Below are positions 1 through 8,636 of a stretch of DNA of 49,759 nt, in pieces. The notes under the pieces are model-generated. The model made no database searches and was not told where the DNA came from. It saw only the letters and a program-made list of their open reading frames with translations. Each line of letters opens with the position of its first letter. The first letter of the stretch is position 1. Position numbers and translations under genes: made by a program. The stretch comes from Limiplasma sp036652695. Lineage in GTDB: Bacteria; Bacillota; Clostridia; Christensenellales; Aristaeellaceae. The DNA lies in contig JAVVVJ010000011.1 of assembly GCA_036652695.1 (NCBI GenBank), positions 1-49,759 of the forward strand, read 5' to 3'.

Positions 1-50
1 CCGCAGGGAGCGGTAGATGTTGTGCTCGACACGGACACCTTCAATGAAAT
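1..50 (+). pseudogene. Nucleoside hydrolase N-terminal fragment (remnant)
   Basis: Frame 1 reads VDVVLDTDTFNEID, which resembles the metal-binding N-terminus of one clade of Firmicutes nucleoside hydrolases (normally followed by DDQ and FALAY). After about base 50 the frame loses this similarity and hits a stop at 109-111. The start lies left of the window. Family members release ribose from nucleosides, which fits the ribokinase just downstream. The fragment seems joined directly to a permease remnant, either by deletion or by an assembly error. The family call rests on memory of the motif, not on a search. Confidence 0.5.
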
Positions 51-192
51 CGATGGTTTGAGTTTAAAGGCAAACGTGTGCTATACGCGATTATCCTCAC
101 TTCTTTTATGATTCCGTTTGAAGCAATTGCTATGCCGTTGTATTCAGAAGTACTTTGTGCAGGGCATTACAAGCAGCGGCGTGAAGGGATAA
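51..192 (+). pseudogene. MalG-type sugar ABC permease remnant with internal deletion
   Basis: Two pieces of a binding-protein-dependent sugar permease are visible. Bases 51-143 (frame 3) encode FEFKGKRVLYAIIL and then MIPFEAIAMPLY, a typical middle segment of MalG-like permeases. Bases 142-192 (frame 1) encode IQKYFVQGITSSGVKG and a stop, the classic C-terminus of the same family. The region between them, normally more than 100 residues with the EAA loop, is missing, and the two parts are in different frames. The gene cannot make a working permease. It suggests a former sugar/nucleoside uptake operon ahead of rbsK. Confidence 0.6.
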
Positions 193-202
193 GGGGTTCA
201 TT

Positions 203-1120
203 ATGAAAAACATCCTAGTCATCGGCAGCCTAAACGTCGATTTTGTGATGGACGTCTCTCACATTCCCGTTGTGGGGGAAACGATCCTCGCCAAGCATAT
301 GGAGCTCGTGCCGGGTGGAAAGGGCGCGAATCAGGCCTATTCGATCGGCCGCATGGGTGGGCCGGTAACGATGCTGGGCATGGTGGGCACGGATAGCTAT
401 GGACAGCTGCTGCTGGACAACCTTGCCGCGGTGAACGTAGGTCTTGCGCATGTGGAGCGCCGCGCGGAGGCAAATACGGGCATTGCGTTGGTTCATTTAA
501 ACGAGGAGGGCGACAACTGTATCACCGTGGTGCCGGGCGCAAACCATTGTGTGAATCGCGCATATATCGATGCGCATATCGCGGCGCTTGAAGGCTGCGA
601 TATCGTGCTTTTGCAATTGGAAATCCCGTATGATACGGTGCTCTACGCTGCGCGCAGGGCAAAGGAGCTTGGCAAGCTGGTGATCCTTGACCCGGCTCCC
701 GCTTCGCCGGAGCTGCCGCCGGAGCTTTATGCCTATGTGGATATCATCAAGCCCAACGAAACGGAGCTGTGCATTTTGACGGGCGATCCGCAGGCGCCGG
801 AGCATCTGCCGCAGGCGGCGGAGGCGCTGCTGCAAAGGGGCGTTAAGCAGGTGGTGGTGACGCTGGGCAAGGATGGCGTATACCTAAAGGATGCGCAAGG
901 CGTTGAAATGCGCGCGAGGGGTAAGGAAAATAAAAAGCCCGTAGATACGACCGCTGCGGGCGACAGCTTTTCCGGCGCGATGGCGTATGCGCTGCTGGAG
1001 GGGAAGGGCATCGGCGAGGCCCTCCAGTTTGCGATTCGCGTATCTGAAATTGTCATCACGCGCAAGGGTGCGCAGCCGTCCATGCCAACGATGGAGGAAA
1101 TTCTAGCGTGTCAGCCGTGA
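203..1120 (+). CDS. rbsK: Ribokinase (PfkB family)
   Basis: Phosphorylates ribose at O5 with ATP in the cytosol, feeding the pentose phosphate pathway. The protein has 305 residues, normal for the family. It carries the N-terminal PfkB substrate signature GGKGAN (residues 38-43) and the C-terminal signature DTTAAGDSFSGA (from residue 248), whose Asp254 is the expected catalytic base. The ATG at 203 is preceded by AAGGGG. Upstream lie remnants of a nucleoside hydrolase and a sugar permease, so the gene probably once belonged to a ribose/nucleoside salvage operon and may now lack its partners here. It converges on the ABC-F gene with a 20-nt gap. Another PfkB sugar kinase is the alternative, but both motifs favour ribokinase. 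Confidence 0.88.
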   Translation: MKNILVIGSLNVDFVMDVSHIPVVGETILAKHMELVPGGKGANQAYSIGRMGGPVTMLGMVGTDSYGQLLLDNLAAVNVGLAHVERRAEANTGIALVHLNEEGDNCITVVPGANHCVNRAYIDAHIAALEGCDIVLLQLEIPYDTVLYAARRAKELGKLVILDPAPASPELPPELYAYVDIIKPNETELCILTGDPQAPEHLPQAAEALLQRGVKQVVVTLGKDGVYLKDAQGVEMRARGKENKKPVDTTAAGDSFSGAMAYALLEGKGIGEALQFAIRVSEIVITRKGAQPSMPTMEEILACQP

Positions 1121-1140
1121 GCGGCGGGGGAAGACGGCGC

Positions 1141-2931
1141 TTATGAACGGTTCTGCGCCTCGATCTTTTCCCCCAATGCAGTTAGATAATACCAGCGCTC
1201 GGTCTTTTCATCGAGCGCTTTTTCGAACCCTTCTTTTTCCTGCATCAGCCGTTCAAGGGCAAGATAATCGCTTGCGTTGCGTGCGATTTCCGCCGCGCAG
1301 GCGCTGATTTGGGTTTCTAGCTTTGCAATATCCGCATCGATGGTTTCAAATTCGCGCTGCTCCTTGTAGCTGAACTTGAGCTTGGGCGGGAGCGTGGAGC
1401 GCGGCGCGGGCGCGGCCTTTACGCTTTCCTTGCGCAATTCCTGCCCGTCCTCCAGCCGCTTATCAAGATAATCGGAATAGTTGCCGTTGTAGCGGCACAC
1501 CTCGCCATCATCACGCACTTCTAGAATGGTTTTGGCAACCTTGTTTAAAAAATAGCGGTCATGTGATACCGCGATCACTGCGCCTGCAAAGTTTGCAAGC
1601 TCATCCTCCAAAATGGTCAGCGTTTCAATGTCCAAATCGTTGGTTGGCTCGTCAAGCAACAAAATATTGGGTGCGCTCATTAAAATACCCAGCAGGTACA
1701 GGCGGCGCTTTTCGCCGCCGCTGAGCAGGCGTATGGGCTGGTAGTGCATATCGGACGTGAACAAAAAGCGCTCCAGCATCTGCGTGGCCGTCAGCGGCCC
1801 GCTTTGCGTTTCAATGCGCGAGCCAAAGCCACAGATATAATCATGCACGCGGTCATTTGGCGGCAGCTCGAAGTTTTCTTGCGTAAAATAGCCGAAGCGC
1901 ACCGTTGTGCCAACCTCCACCGTGCCGCTGTCCGGTTCAAGCCGCTGTGATAGCAGGTTGAGTAGCGTGGATTTGCCCGCGCCGTTTTTGCCAACGATGC
2001 CAATGCGGTCGTCACGCAGCAGCAGATAGGAAAAATCCTTTACCACAGGTCGACCCCGAAAGGCCTTGCTGACATGATCGATCTCCACAATTTTGCGTCC
2101 GAGGCTACTGGCGCATAGGCCGCCAAGCTCCACGCTCGCGTCCTCAATGGGGGCCGCCTGCTCTTGAAGCGCTTCATAGCGGGCGATGCGCTCCGTGCTC
2201 TTGGTGGAGCGCGCCCGCGCGCCGCGCATGATCCATTGGTACTCCCGGCGCAGCAAGGCCTGACGTTTGCGCTCGCTCGCCTGTGACATCTCCATGCGCT
2301 GGGCTTTCATTTCGAGGTATTTGGAATAGTTGGCCTCGTAGGTATAGAGCTTTCCATGCGAAAGCTCTACGATTTTGCCCGTTACGCGCTCCAAAAAGTA
2401 GCGGTCATGGGTTACCATGATCAGCCCGCCCTTGTAGCTGATCAGCGCTTGTTCCAGCCAGAGCACCATATCGCTATCAAGGTGGTTGGTGGGCTCATCC
2501 AAAATCATGAGGTCGGCTGGCTGCACAAAGGCCGCGGCAAGCGCTACGCGCTTGCGCTGCCCGCCGGAAAGCGTGGAAATCTGCTGGTCAAAATCCGCGA
2601 TGCCAAGGCGCGTCAAAATGGTTTTGGCCTCGTACTCCTTTAGCGCGCGGAGCGAGGCGGGAAAATCCGAAAACAGTTGCTCCAGCACTGTGCGCGTGCC
2701 ATCCATGACCGGTAGCTGGGGCAGGTAGGAAATATGCGTGTTGGCTTTTTTGCTGATCAGCCCCGCATCTGCCTGCTCGCTACCGGATAGGATGCGCAGG
2801 AGCGTGCTTTTTCCCGTGCCGTTGACGCCAATCAAGCCGAGCTTTTCCCCATCGTCAAGGTACAGCGTCGCATCGTCCAGCAATTGCCTTGTGCCATAGT
2901 TCTTTGAAATATGCTCTGCGGAAAGCAGCAT
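1141..2931 (-). CDS. ABC-F family ATPase, Uup-like
   Basis: Soluble tandem ABC ATPase of the ABC-F class, without membrane segments. ABC-F proteins act on ribosomes (translation factors, antibiotic protection); Uup-type members are also linked to ribosome and DNA-intermediate metabolism. The 596 residues hold two nucleotide-binding domains: Walker A GVNGTGKS at 35-42 and GKNGAGKS near 312, with signatures LSGGQ and LSGGE. A basic linker lies between them, and a charged C-terminal coiled coil ending in TERWYYL resembles the Uup C-terminal domain. The ATG at 2931 is chosen over the adjacent TTG at 2934 because GAGGAGG lies 7 nt upstream. It is the last gene of the minus-strand run that starts at 10208. 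Its exact ribosomal role cannot be told from the sequence. Confidence 0.82.
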   Translation of the reverse strand: MLLSAEHISKNYGTRQLLDDATLYLDDGEKLGLIGVNGTGKSTLLRILSGSEQADAGLISKKANTHISYLPQLPVMDGTRTVLEQLFSDFPASLRALKEYEAKTILTRLGIADFDQQISTLSGGQRKRVALAAAFVQPADLMILDEPTNHLDSDMVLWLEQALISYKGGLIMVTHDRYFLERVTGKIVELSHGKLYTYEANYSKYLEMKAQRMEMSQASERKRQALLRREYQWIMRGARARSTKSTERIARYEALQEQAAPIEDASVELGGLCASSLGRKIVEIDHVSKAFRGRPVVKDFSYLLLRDDRIGIVGKNGAGKSTLLNLLSQRLEPDSGTVEVGTTVRFGYFTQENFELPPNDRVHDYICGFGSRIETQSGPLTATQMLERFLFTSDMHYQPIRLLSGGEKRRLYLLGILMSAPNILLLDEPTNDLDIETLTILEDELANFAGAVIAVSHDRYFLNKVAKTILEVRDDGEVCRYNGNYSDYLDKRLEDGQELRKESVKAAPAPRSTLPPKLKFSYKEQREFETIDADIAKLETQISACAAEIARNASDYLALERLMQEKEGFEKALDEKTERWYYLTALGEKIEAQNRS

Positions 2932-3029
2932 CAATCGGCCTCCTCAATTTGTGTGTAGGGCGAGTGCTCATCGCCGTGACGGCCGACGCAGCAGCGCTTG
3001 TAACATGCGGCTTGTAGGCGGGGTGTTGC

Positions 3030-4454
3030 TTACTGTACCTTCTCCATCCGTGCGGCAACCTCGTCCGCAACCACCATGCCCGTTACACCCGCCTGCATCA
3101 ACCCGCGGGTGATGCCCGCGCCATCGCCGATGGCAAACAAGCCCTGGATGGCGGTTTCGAAGCTGTTGTTCACAAGCACCTTGCTGGAATAGAACTTCAC
3201 CTCCACGCCGTAAAGGAGCGTGTTTTGGCTGTAAAGCCCCGGTGCGAGGTGGTCAAAAGCCCGGAGCGCCTCCACGATGCTGGTGAGATGCCTTGCGGGC
3301 AGCACAAAGCTCAAATCGCCCGGCACGGCTGTTTGCAGGGTGGGGATGGTGGTGGACTTTGCCAAACGGCTCGCGTCCGTGCGGCGCCCCTTGAGCAGGT
3401 CGCCTAGGCGCTGCACCATGATCGGCCCGCCGGTGAGCATGTTGCCCAGCTGGGCGATGTAGCGCCCGTATTCGATCGGCTGGTTAAAAGGCTCGGTGAA
3501 CTTGGTGGAAACGAGCAGCGCAAAGTTGGTGTTGCCGGTGCGCTTGGCAGGGTCGCCATAGCTGTGACCGTTGACCACGGCAAGGCCGCCCTCGTAATAT
3601 TCTTGGCTCACCTCTCCACCGGGATTCATGCAGAAGGTGCGCACCTTGTTTTCATAGGTATCGCTGTAGTAAACCAGCTTTGCCTCGTAAAGATCCTTTG
3701 TGAGGTGATCCATGATGGAATTGGGAACTTCCACCCGCACGCCGATGTCCACTTCGTTGTTCTGCGTGCGAAGCCCCAGATTGCCCACAACGCCGCTAAG
3801 CCATTGCGCGCCGCCGCGCCCGGGGGCTGCCACCACGCAGGGCGCGGTAACGACCTCAGGCTCGTGATCGCGCTGGTGCAGCTTGACGCCTACAACGCGC
3901 CCATCTTCGCAGAGGATATCCTCCGCGTTGGTCAGCTCCAAAAAGGTGGTGTTGGTTTGACCAACGAGGTAATCGTGCATTGCACCCAGCACAGGGCCAG
4001 CGTTTTCCGTGCCCAAGTGGCGCACGGGGCAGGGCACAAGGCGGATGTTGTGGCGGCTGGCCTCGTAGGCAATCTCGTCCACGCGGTTGTTGTTGAGGCC
4101 GTGTACGGTTACGTCCGCGCCAAAGCGCAGGTATTGTTTGTCCGCGCGGGCAATGTATTCCATGGCGCGCTTATGGCCGATGTAATCGCTCACGTGGCCG
4201 CCCACCTCATCGCTGAGGGAAAGCTTGCCATCGCTGAACGCGCCCGCGCCCGCCCAGCCGTGGACGATGGCGCAGGGGTCGCAGTGCAGACATTGACCGT
4301 TGATGCGCGCGGGGCAGGCGCGTCGCGCGATGGCGCGGCCTGTATCCACAATGAGCACCTGCGCCTGCGGACGCTTTTCCGTAAATTGCAGCGCAGTGAA
4401 AATGCCCGCCGGGCCCGCGCCGATGATCACCATATCATATTGCTTATTTGCCAT
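3030..4454 (-). CDS. FAD-dependent dehydrogenase (COG2509-like)
   Basis: Predicted cytosolic flavoprotein of 474 residues. The N-terminal dinucleotide-binding motif GAGPAG is at 12-17, and the C-terminal FAD-contact segment GDGAGITRGLMQAG starts near 443. Four cysteines at 47, 55, 58 and 61 form a C-x7-C-x2-C-x2-C cluster next to GWAGAGAFSDGKL, as seen in the uncharacterised FAD-dependent dehydrogenase family common in Clostridia. Substrate and electron acceptor are unknown. The cysteines could be a redox or metal site; this is inference. The start is supported by GGGAGGG upstream. It lies 24 nt after trpS and 98 nt before the ABC-F gene in the same run. Confidence 0.75.
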   Translation of the reverse strand: MANKQYDMVIIGAGPAGIFTALQFTEKRPQAQVLIVDTGRAIARRACPARINGQCLHCDPCAIVHGWAGAGAFSDGKLSLSDEVGGHVSDYIGHKRAMEYIARADKQYLRFGADVTVHGLNNNRVDEIAYEASRHNIRLVPCPVRHLGTENAGPVLGAMHDYLVGQTNTTFLELTNAEDILCEDGRVVGVKLHQRDHEPEVVTAPCVVAAPGRGGAQWLSGVVGNLGLRTQNNEVDIGVRVEVPNSIMDHLTKDLYEAKLVYYSDTYENKVRTFCMNPGGEVSQEYYEGGLAVVNGHSYGDPAKRTGNTNFALLVSTKFTEPFNQPIEYGRYIAQLGNMLTGGPIMVQRLGDLLKGRRTDASRLAKSTTIPTLQTAVPGDLSFVLPARHLTSIVEALRAFDHLAPGLYSQNTLLYGVEVKFYSSKVLVNNSFETAIQGLFAIGDGAGITRGLMQAGVTGMVVADEVAARMEKVQ

Positions 4455-4478
4455 GAGGATGCCCTCCCGTTTTTGTGT

Positions 4479-5501
4479 TTATTTGGCTTTGCCGTGCTCC
4501 GCAAAGCCAACCTTGCGCTTGACCTTGCTCAATGTGCGCTGTGCCAGATGATCGGCGCGCTGCGCGTTATCGTCCAGCACGCCCTGTAAATAGGCTTTAT
4601 CCGCCATTAGGCGGCGGTGTTCGGCTTGTAGAGGCTCCAAGGTTTGAATGACGCAATCCGTTACGCGATCCTTGAGCGCGCCGTAGCCAAGGCCGTTCAA
4701 ATCCTCCGCGGCCTTTTCCACGCTCTGCCCCGTGAGTGCGGCGATGATGCTCAATAGGTTGCTTACGCCCGGCTTGTGCTCCGGGTCAAAACGGATTTCC
4801 GCGTCGCTATCCGTAACGGCGCGCTTGAGCTTGCGGCGGATCACGTCCGGCGGATCGAGGAGGCTGATGAAGGTTTCCTCGGGGTCGGACTTGCTCATCT
4901 TGCGGGTTGGCTCCTGCAAGCTCATTACGCGGCTGCCCACCTTGCCAAAGTAGCCCTCCGGAACGGTGAACACATCGCCATAAATGCCGTTGAAGCGCTG
5001 GGCAATATCGCGCGTAAGCTCCAAATGCTGCTTTTGATCGGCTCCAATCGGCACCAAATCGGCCTGATAGAGCAGGATATCCGCTGCCATGAGCGCCGGG
5101 TAGGTGAAAAGGCCAGCATTGATGTTGTCGGCATGCTTTGCGCTCTTGTCCTTAAACTGCGTCATGCGGCTCAGCTCGCCCATATAGGTGAAGCAGTTGA
5201 GAATCCATGCCAGCTCCGCGTGCGCGCTTACATGGCTTTGGCAATAGATGATGTTCTTTTGCGGGTCAAGGCCGCTGGCGATGTAGACGGCGGCAAGCTC
5301 AAGGCAGCGGCGGCGCAGGGCGGCAGGCTCCTGCCGAACGGTGATGGCGTGCATGTCCACCACGCAGTAGATGCACTGGTATTCATCCTCCAAAAGCTTA
5401 AAGTTGCGAAGTGCGCCGATGTAATTGCCCAGCGTCAATGTGCCGGAGGGCTGAATGCCAGAGAAAATGATCTTCTTTTGCTGTGCCTGTGTGGTTTCCA
5501 T
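4479..5501 (-). CDS. trpS: Tryptophanyl-tRNA synthetase
   Basis: Class I aminoacyl-tRNA synthetase charging tRNA-Trp. The 340 residues show the HIGH-equivalent TLGN at 23-26 after IFSGIQPSG, and the KMSKS loop at 201-205. The open frame continues upstream to 5735, but that part is unrelated low-complexity sequence antisense to or overlapping the transporter gene. The ATG at 5501 is the start because TCAGGAGGAATACCC precedes it and the protein then matches the family from residue 10. It follows the SMR pair by 47 nt. No T-box or tryptophan-type leader was seen between 5502 and 5548, so expression probably comes from the upstream operon promoter. Confidence 0.95.
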   Translation of the reverse strand: METTQAQQKKIIFSGIQPSGTLTLGNYIGALRNFKLLEDEYQCIYCVVDMHAITVRQEPAALRRRCLELAAVYIASGLDPQKNIIYCQSHVSAHAELAWILNCFTYMGELSRMTQFKDKSAKHADNINAGLFTYPALMAADILLYQADLVPIGADQKQHLELTRDIAQRFNGIYGDVFTVPEGYFGKVGSRVMSLQEPTRKMSKSDPEETFISLLDPPDVIRRKLKRAVTDSDAEIRFDPEHKPGVSNLLSIIAALTGQSVEKAAEDLNGLGYGALKDRVTDCVIQTLEPLQAEHRRLMADKAYLQGVLDDNAQRADHLAQRTLSKVKRKVGFAEHGKAK

Positions 5502-5548
5502 AGGGTATTCCTCCTGACTGATGGATCGGCGCAAGCGCCGTGATTGAC

Positions 5549-5887
5549 TTATAAGGCGAGCGTAAGCACGATGCCCAGCACGATGACCGCGTTGCCTATC
5601 AGCTTGCGCCGTGTGAGCTTCTCCTTTAAAAGAAGGCATGAAAGCACCATGACGTACAAGTAGGACGAGGCCTCCAGCACGCTTGCCACCGTAAGCTCCA
5701 GCGTGCGCAGCGCCACCACGTTCGCCAGCATGCACCCAAAAAAGAGCGCGTAGGCGAAAATGACGGGTGCGTTGAGGTATGCGCGCAGGCCGACATACTT
5801 TGGGTTATCCGCCGCCTTTTTGAGGATGATTTGCGAAAAAGCGGATACAAGCGGGGTAACGAGGTAGATCAGCACGCCGCTATTCAT
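5549..5887 (-). CDS. Small multidrug resistance/EamA-like transporter subunit B
   Basis: A 112-residue, four-helix membrane protein of the drug/metabolite transporter superfamily, about the length of SMR proteins. Hydrophobic segments alternate with short loops. The C-terminal half has LTRRKLIGNAVIVLGIVL, typical of the last EamA/SMR helix. The ATG at 5887 overlaps the end of the preceding gene by 8 nt, so the two are probably translationally coupled and may form a heterodimer, as other paired SMR genes do. SMR proteins usually export cations, guanidinium-type compounds or lipid-linked sugars; the substrate here cannot be read. The conserved Glu of drug-exporting SMRs in helix 1 is not evident, so a non-drug substrate is possible. 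Confidence 0.65.
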   Translation of the reverse strand: MNSGVLIYLVTPLVSAFSQIILKKAADNPKYVGLRAYLNAPVIFAYALFFGCMLANVVALRTLELTVASVLEASSYLYVMVLSCLLLKEKLTRRKLIGNAVIVLGIVLTLAL

Positions 5888-6242
5888 GATCGCTCACCAC
5901 GATCCATACGCCGATCAGCACCACCGCGATGCCAATCGCCTTTCCCCAAGTGAGGCTTTCACCAAAGAAGCAAAGGCCGAACAGACAGGTCCACAGCGTA
6001 CACACGCCCTTGCTGCTGTAGGCGTAGCCAAGCGGCATGCGTTTGAGCACCAGCTGCCAAAGCACCGTGTAGACGAGCAGCGTCAGAAATTCAAGCCCAA
6101 GGAAGAAGAGCGTCGCGCTTTGCTCCTGAGCGGCCATGCGCAGGCCGGCAAGCTTGCCAAAGACGCTCACAATCGCGTAGAGAAACAGCGTGCCATGCAG
6201 GAGCAGCGCGTTGGGAACGCGTGCGGCGGGTTGCTTGTTCAA
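5880..6242 (-). CDS. Small multidrug resistance/EamA-like transporter subunit A
   Basis: A 120-residue, four-helix membrane protein of the drug/metabolite transporter superfamily, partner of the gene that follows. Helices begin around residue 13 (ALLLHGTLFLYAIVSVFGKL), and the last segment ends in GIAVVLIGVWIVVSDHE. The open frame extends to 6323, but the chosen start is the TTG at 6242. It forms a TTGA overlap with the recJ stop codon and has GAAAGGAAG 7-8 nt upstream. The arrangement recJ / SMR-A / SMR-B with two stop-start overlaps implies coupled translation. Like its partner it is roughly half the size of a ten-helix EamA transporter, so a heterodimer or higher oligomer is expected. Confidence 0.62.
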   Translation of the reverse strand: MNKQPAARVPNALLLHGTLFLYAIVSVFGKLAGLRMAAQEQSATLFFLGLEFLTLLVYTVLWQLVLKRMPLGYAYSSKGVCTLWTCLFGLCFFGESLTWGKAIGIAVVLIGVWIVVSDHE

Positions 6243-8623
6243 GGGCAGGCTTCCTTTCGTGCCCAGCTGCGAATCGCGTGCAGCAGGGGGCTTTGATCTA
6301 GGCTGCACGCGGCGGGGGGGCATAGCGTGCAGCGGAAGGGGGCTTCGGCATAGGCGATTAGCTCAAGCTGGCAAAAGGCGTGAAGGCCGCTTCGCGCCTG
6401 CACGGCGGTAAGCCCGGCCAGATTGGCGGCCTCGCGTAGGGAGCGCGGCGGCATGCGGCGCAGCGTGCGGTAGAGCGCACGGTAGGCCTCGTCCCCCGCA
6501 TCCACATCGGCGGCGGCGTGCAGCAGCGCCGCCTGATCGTTCAGCACATGCACGGCGGCATGCGCAAGCTGCTTGCGCCACAGTGCGGCTTCGCCCGCGC
6601 AAAGCTCACCATCCGCAAGCCATACCTCGCGCCACTGCCCTGTGACCGCCTCAATGCACGCGTCTTGCAGGAGCGTGGGAAAGCAACGCGGGTCGTCCGG
6701 GTGGTGCGTGGCGCAGTCTAGCCGCCCAAGGGAGAGCACCCGGAGCGCCGTGGCGCGCGTGCGCGCAACGATTAGCACGCCGCGCTTGCCCGTGCGCAGG
6801 GCGGCCTTTAACGCGTCCCACGGTTCAGTGGGTATGGAATCATATTCTGGATCGGCGCTCACTTTTCCTGCCCCCAGCGCAAACGCATCGAGCAAAGCGC
6901 TCACCAGTGCATTTTGTTCCACCTCTGGCGTGGGGCGAGCGAGCGCGTCCAGCTGTGCGCTGTATACGGGCGCGATGGCCTTGACCTCCATTTGCAGGGA
7001 GGTTTTTCCTCTAAAGCTGTTGCGCCCGAGGCTGAACACCGCATCCACGGCGCTTGGCAAGGTGGCGGCCAGCCCGCCCATCGAAAACGCGATACCGCTC
7101 ATCACCGTGTCGCACTGGCGCAGGGTGAGCTTCAAATGCGCGCCGTCCGCGCCCACGGCGCGGCGCTCCTCCGGCGCAAGCCCGCGCGCCAGAAAAAGCG
7201 GCGCGGGGTTACCAAGGCCAAAGGGCGCCATCAGCGCAAGCTCATCGTAAAGCGCGTCGGTGCAATCGGCCAAAGCAAGCTCATCGTCATATTCCTGCGC
7301 GGGTACAAAGCAATCCGCGCTTTCCGCGCGGCGGTCAATCGCGGCCTGTAGACGCTCGCAAAAGGCGGCGTAGTTTTCCACTGCCAGCGTCACGCCCGCC
7401 GCTTGCTCGTGCCCGCCATAGCGCAGGAGAAGATCATCGCAATCCTGTAGGCATTTGTGGATATGCACGCCCGGCACGCTGCGCAGGCTGCCGTGCAGCA
7501 GACCGTCTGCTTCGCTTAGCACGCATACGGGGCAGAAGTATTTCTGGCACAATCGCCCGGCGACAAGGCCGATTACGCCCACATGCCAGCCCTCACCTTT
7601 GAGGATGAGCGCCTTTTGCGCAATGAAATCATGCTGCTCGGCTTGCGCGTTCGCCTCGCGCACAAGGGCGCTCTCGGCGGCACGGCGTTCGGTGTTCAGC
7701 GCGTCCAGCTCCGCGGCGAGGGCGTTTGCCTCGCTATCCTCCTCGGTCATCAGCAGGCGAACGCCCTTGCTGGCGTCATCCAGCCGCCCGGCTGCGTTAA
7801 GGCGAGGCCCTAGGCGAAAGCCCAGCGTTTCGCTATCCACGGTTTCAGGCTCGCCGCTTACGCGGAGCAATGCCTTGAGACCCGGGCGGGTGCGCGCCGC
7901 GATTTGCGGCAGACCCAGCGATACCAGCACGCGGTTTTCATCGGTCAGGGGTACGATATCCGCCACCGTCGCCAGCGCCGCCAGATCAAGAAAATCCACG
8001 CAGCTATCAACGCCAAGCAGCGCCTGCGCAAGCTTAAACGCAACGCCCGCGCCGCAAAGGCGGCGATAGGGGTACTCCCCTAGCAAGGGGTTGACGACCG
8101 CGTCGGCGGGGCTGGCTTCCAGCCCAAGGCCGTGATGATCAGTGACGATGACGGTCATGCCGAGGCTCTGCGCAAGCCGAACCTCCTCGTGGTTGGTGAT
8201 GCCCAAATCCACCGTAATGAGTAGGCCATAGCGCTGGGAAAGTGCGCGTACCGCATCGGCATTCAAGCCATAGCCCTCCGAGCGCAGGGGCACATGAGGC
8301 TGCGCCTCCACGTGAAAACGGCGCAGCGCAAGCGTTAGCAGAGTGCAGGCGCATATGCCATCCACATCATAATCGCCATAGACCACAGTGGGGGTATGCG
8401 CCTCGCGCGCGCGCGTAATGAGCTGAACGGCTTGCTCCATGCCGCTCATGCGCAGGGGATCGTTCAGCTGACTGAGCGAGGGGTGCATAAAGCGATCCGC
8501 CTGTGCGGCGTCCGTCACATTCCGGGCGTACAAAAGCCGCGCGGTGACGCCCCCGTAGGGGCGCAGCGCCTGCGCGGCAGAGGGGGACAGCGCTCGCGCG
8601 GAGCGCGGGAGTAAGCGTAGCAA
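6239..8623 (-). CDS. recJ: Single-stranded-DNA-specific exonuclease RecJ
   Basis: 5'-3' exonuclease on single-stranded DNA, acting in recombinational, mismatch and base-excision repair. The 794 residues show the DHH-family metal motifs DYDVDG (84-89) and TDHHG (161-165), the DHHA1 motif GGHEQAAG, then an OB-fold region and a long C-terminal extension of the type found in Firmicutes RecJ. The start is a TTG at 8623 with AAGGAGG 8 nt upstream; no better ATG lies nearby. The stop overlaps the TTG of the next gene (TTGA). It sits 13 nt behind the FAD oxidoreductase gene. The last 200 residues are Ala/Leu-rich and poorly conserved by eye. Confidence 0.9.
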   Translation of the reverse strand: MLRLLPRSARALSPSAAQALRPYGGVTARLLYARNVTDAAQADRFMHPSLSQLNDPLRMSGMEQAVQLITRAREAHTPTVVYGDYDVDGICACTLLTLALRRFHVEAQPHVPLRSEGYGLNADAVRALSQRYGLLITVDLGITNHEEVRLAQSLGMTVIVTDHHGLGLEASPADAVVNPLLGEYPYRRLCGAGVAFKLAQALLGVDSCVDFLDLAALATVADIVPLTDENRVLVSLGLPQIAARTRPGLKALLRVSGEPETVDSETLGFRLGPRLNAAGRLDDASKGVRLLMTEEDSEANALAAELDALNTERRAAESALVREANAQAEQHDFIAQKALILKGEGWHVGVIGLVAGRLCQKYFCPVCVLSEADGLLHGSLRSVPGVHIHKCLQDCDDLLLRYGGHEQAAGVTLAVENYAAFCERLQAAIDRRAESADCFVPAQEYDDELALADCTDALYDELALMAPFGLGNPAPLFLARGLAPEERRAVGADGAHLKLTLRQCDTVMSGIAFSMGGLAATLPSAVDAVFSLGRNSFRGKTSLQMEVKAIAPVYSAQLDALARPTPEVEQNALVSALLDAFALGAGKVSADPEYDSIPTEPWDALKAALRTGKRGVLIVARTRATALRVLSLGRLDCATHHPDDPRCFPTLLQDACIEAVTGQWREVWLADGELCAGEAALWRKQLAHAAVHVLNDQAALLHAAADVDAGDEAYRALYRTLRRMPPRSLREAANLAGLTAVQARSGLHAFCQLELIAYAEAPFRCTLCPPAACSLDQSPLLHAIRSWARKEACP

Positions 8624-8636
8624 AATAGCGGCCTCC

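Noticed and set aside
3564..4589. 341-codon open frame on the plus strand
   Set aside because: Antisense to the FAD dehydrogenase and trpS end; no family resemblance and no start signal.
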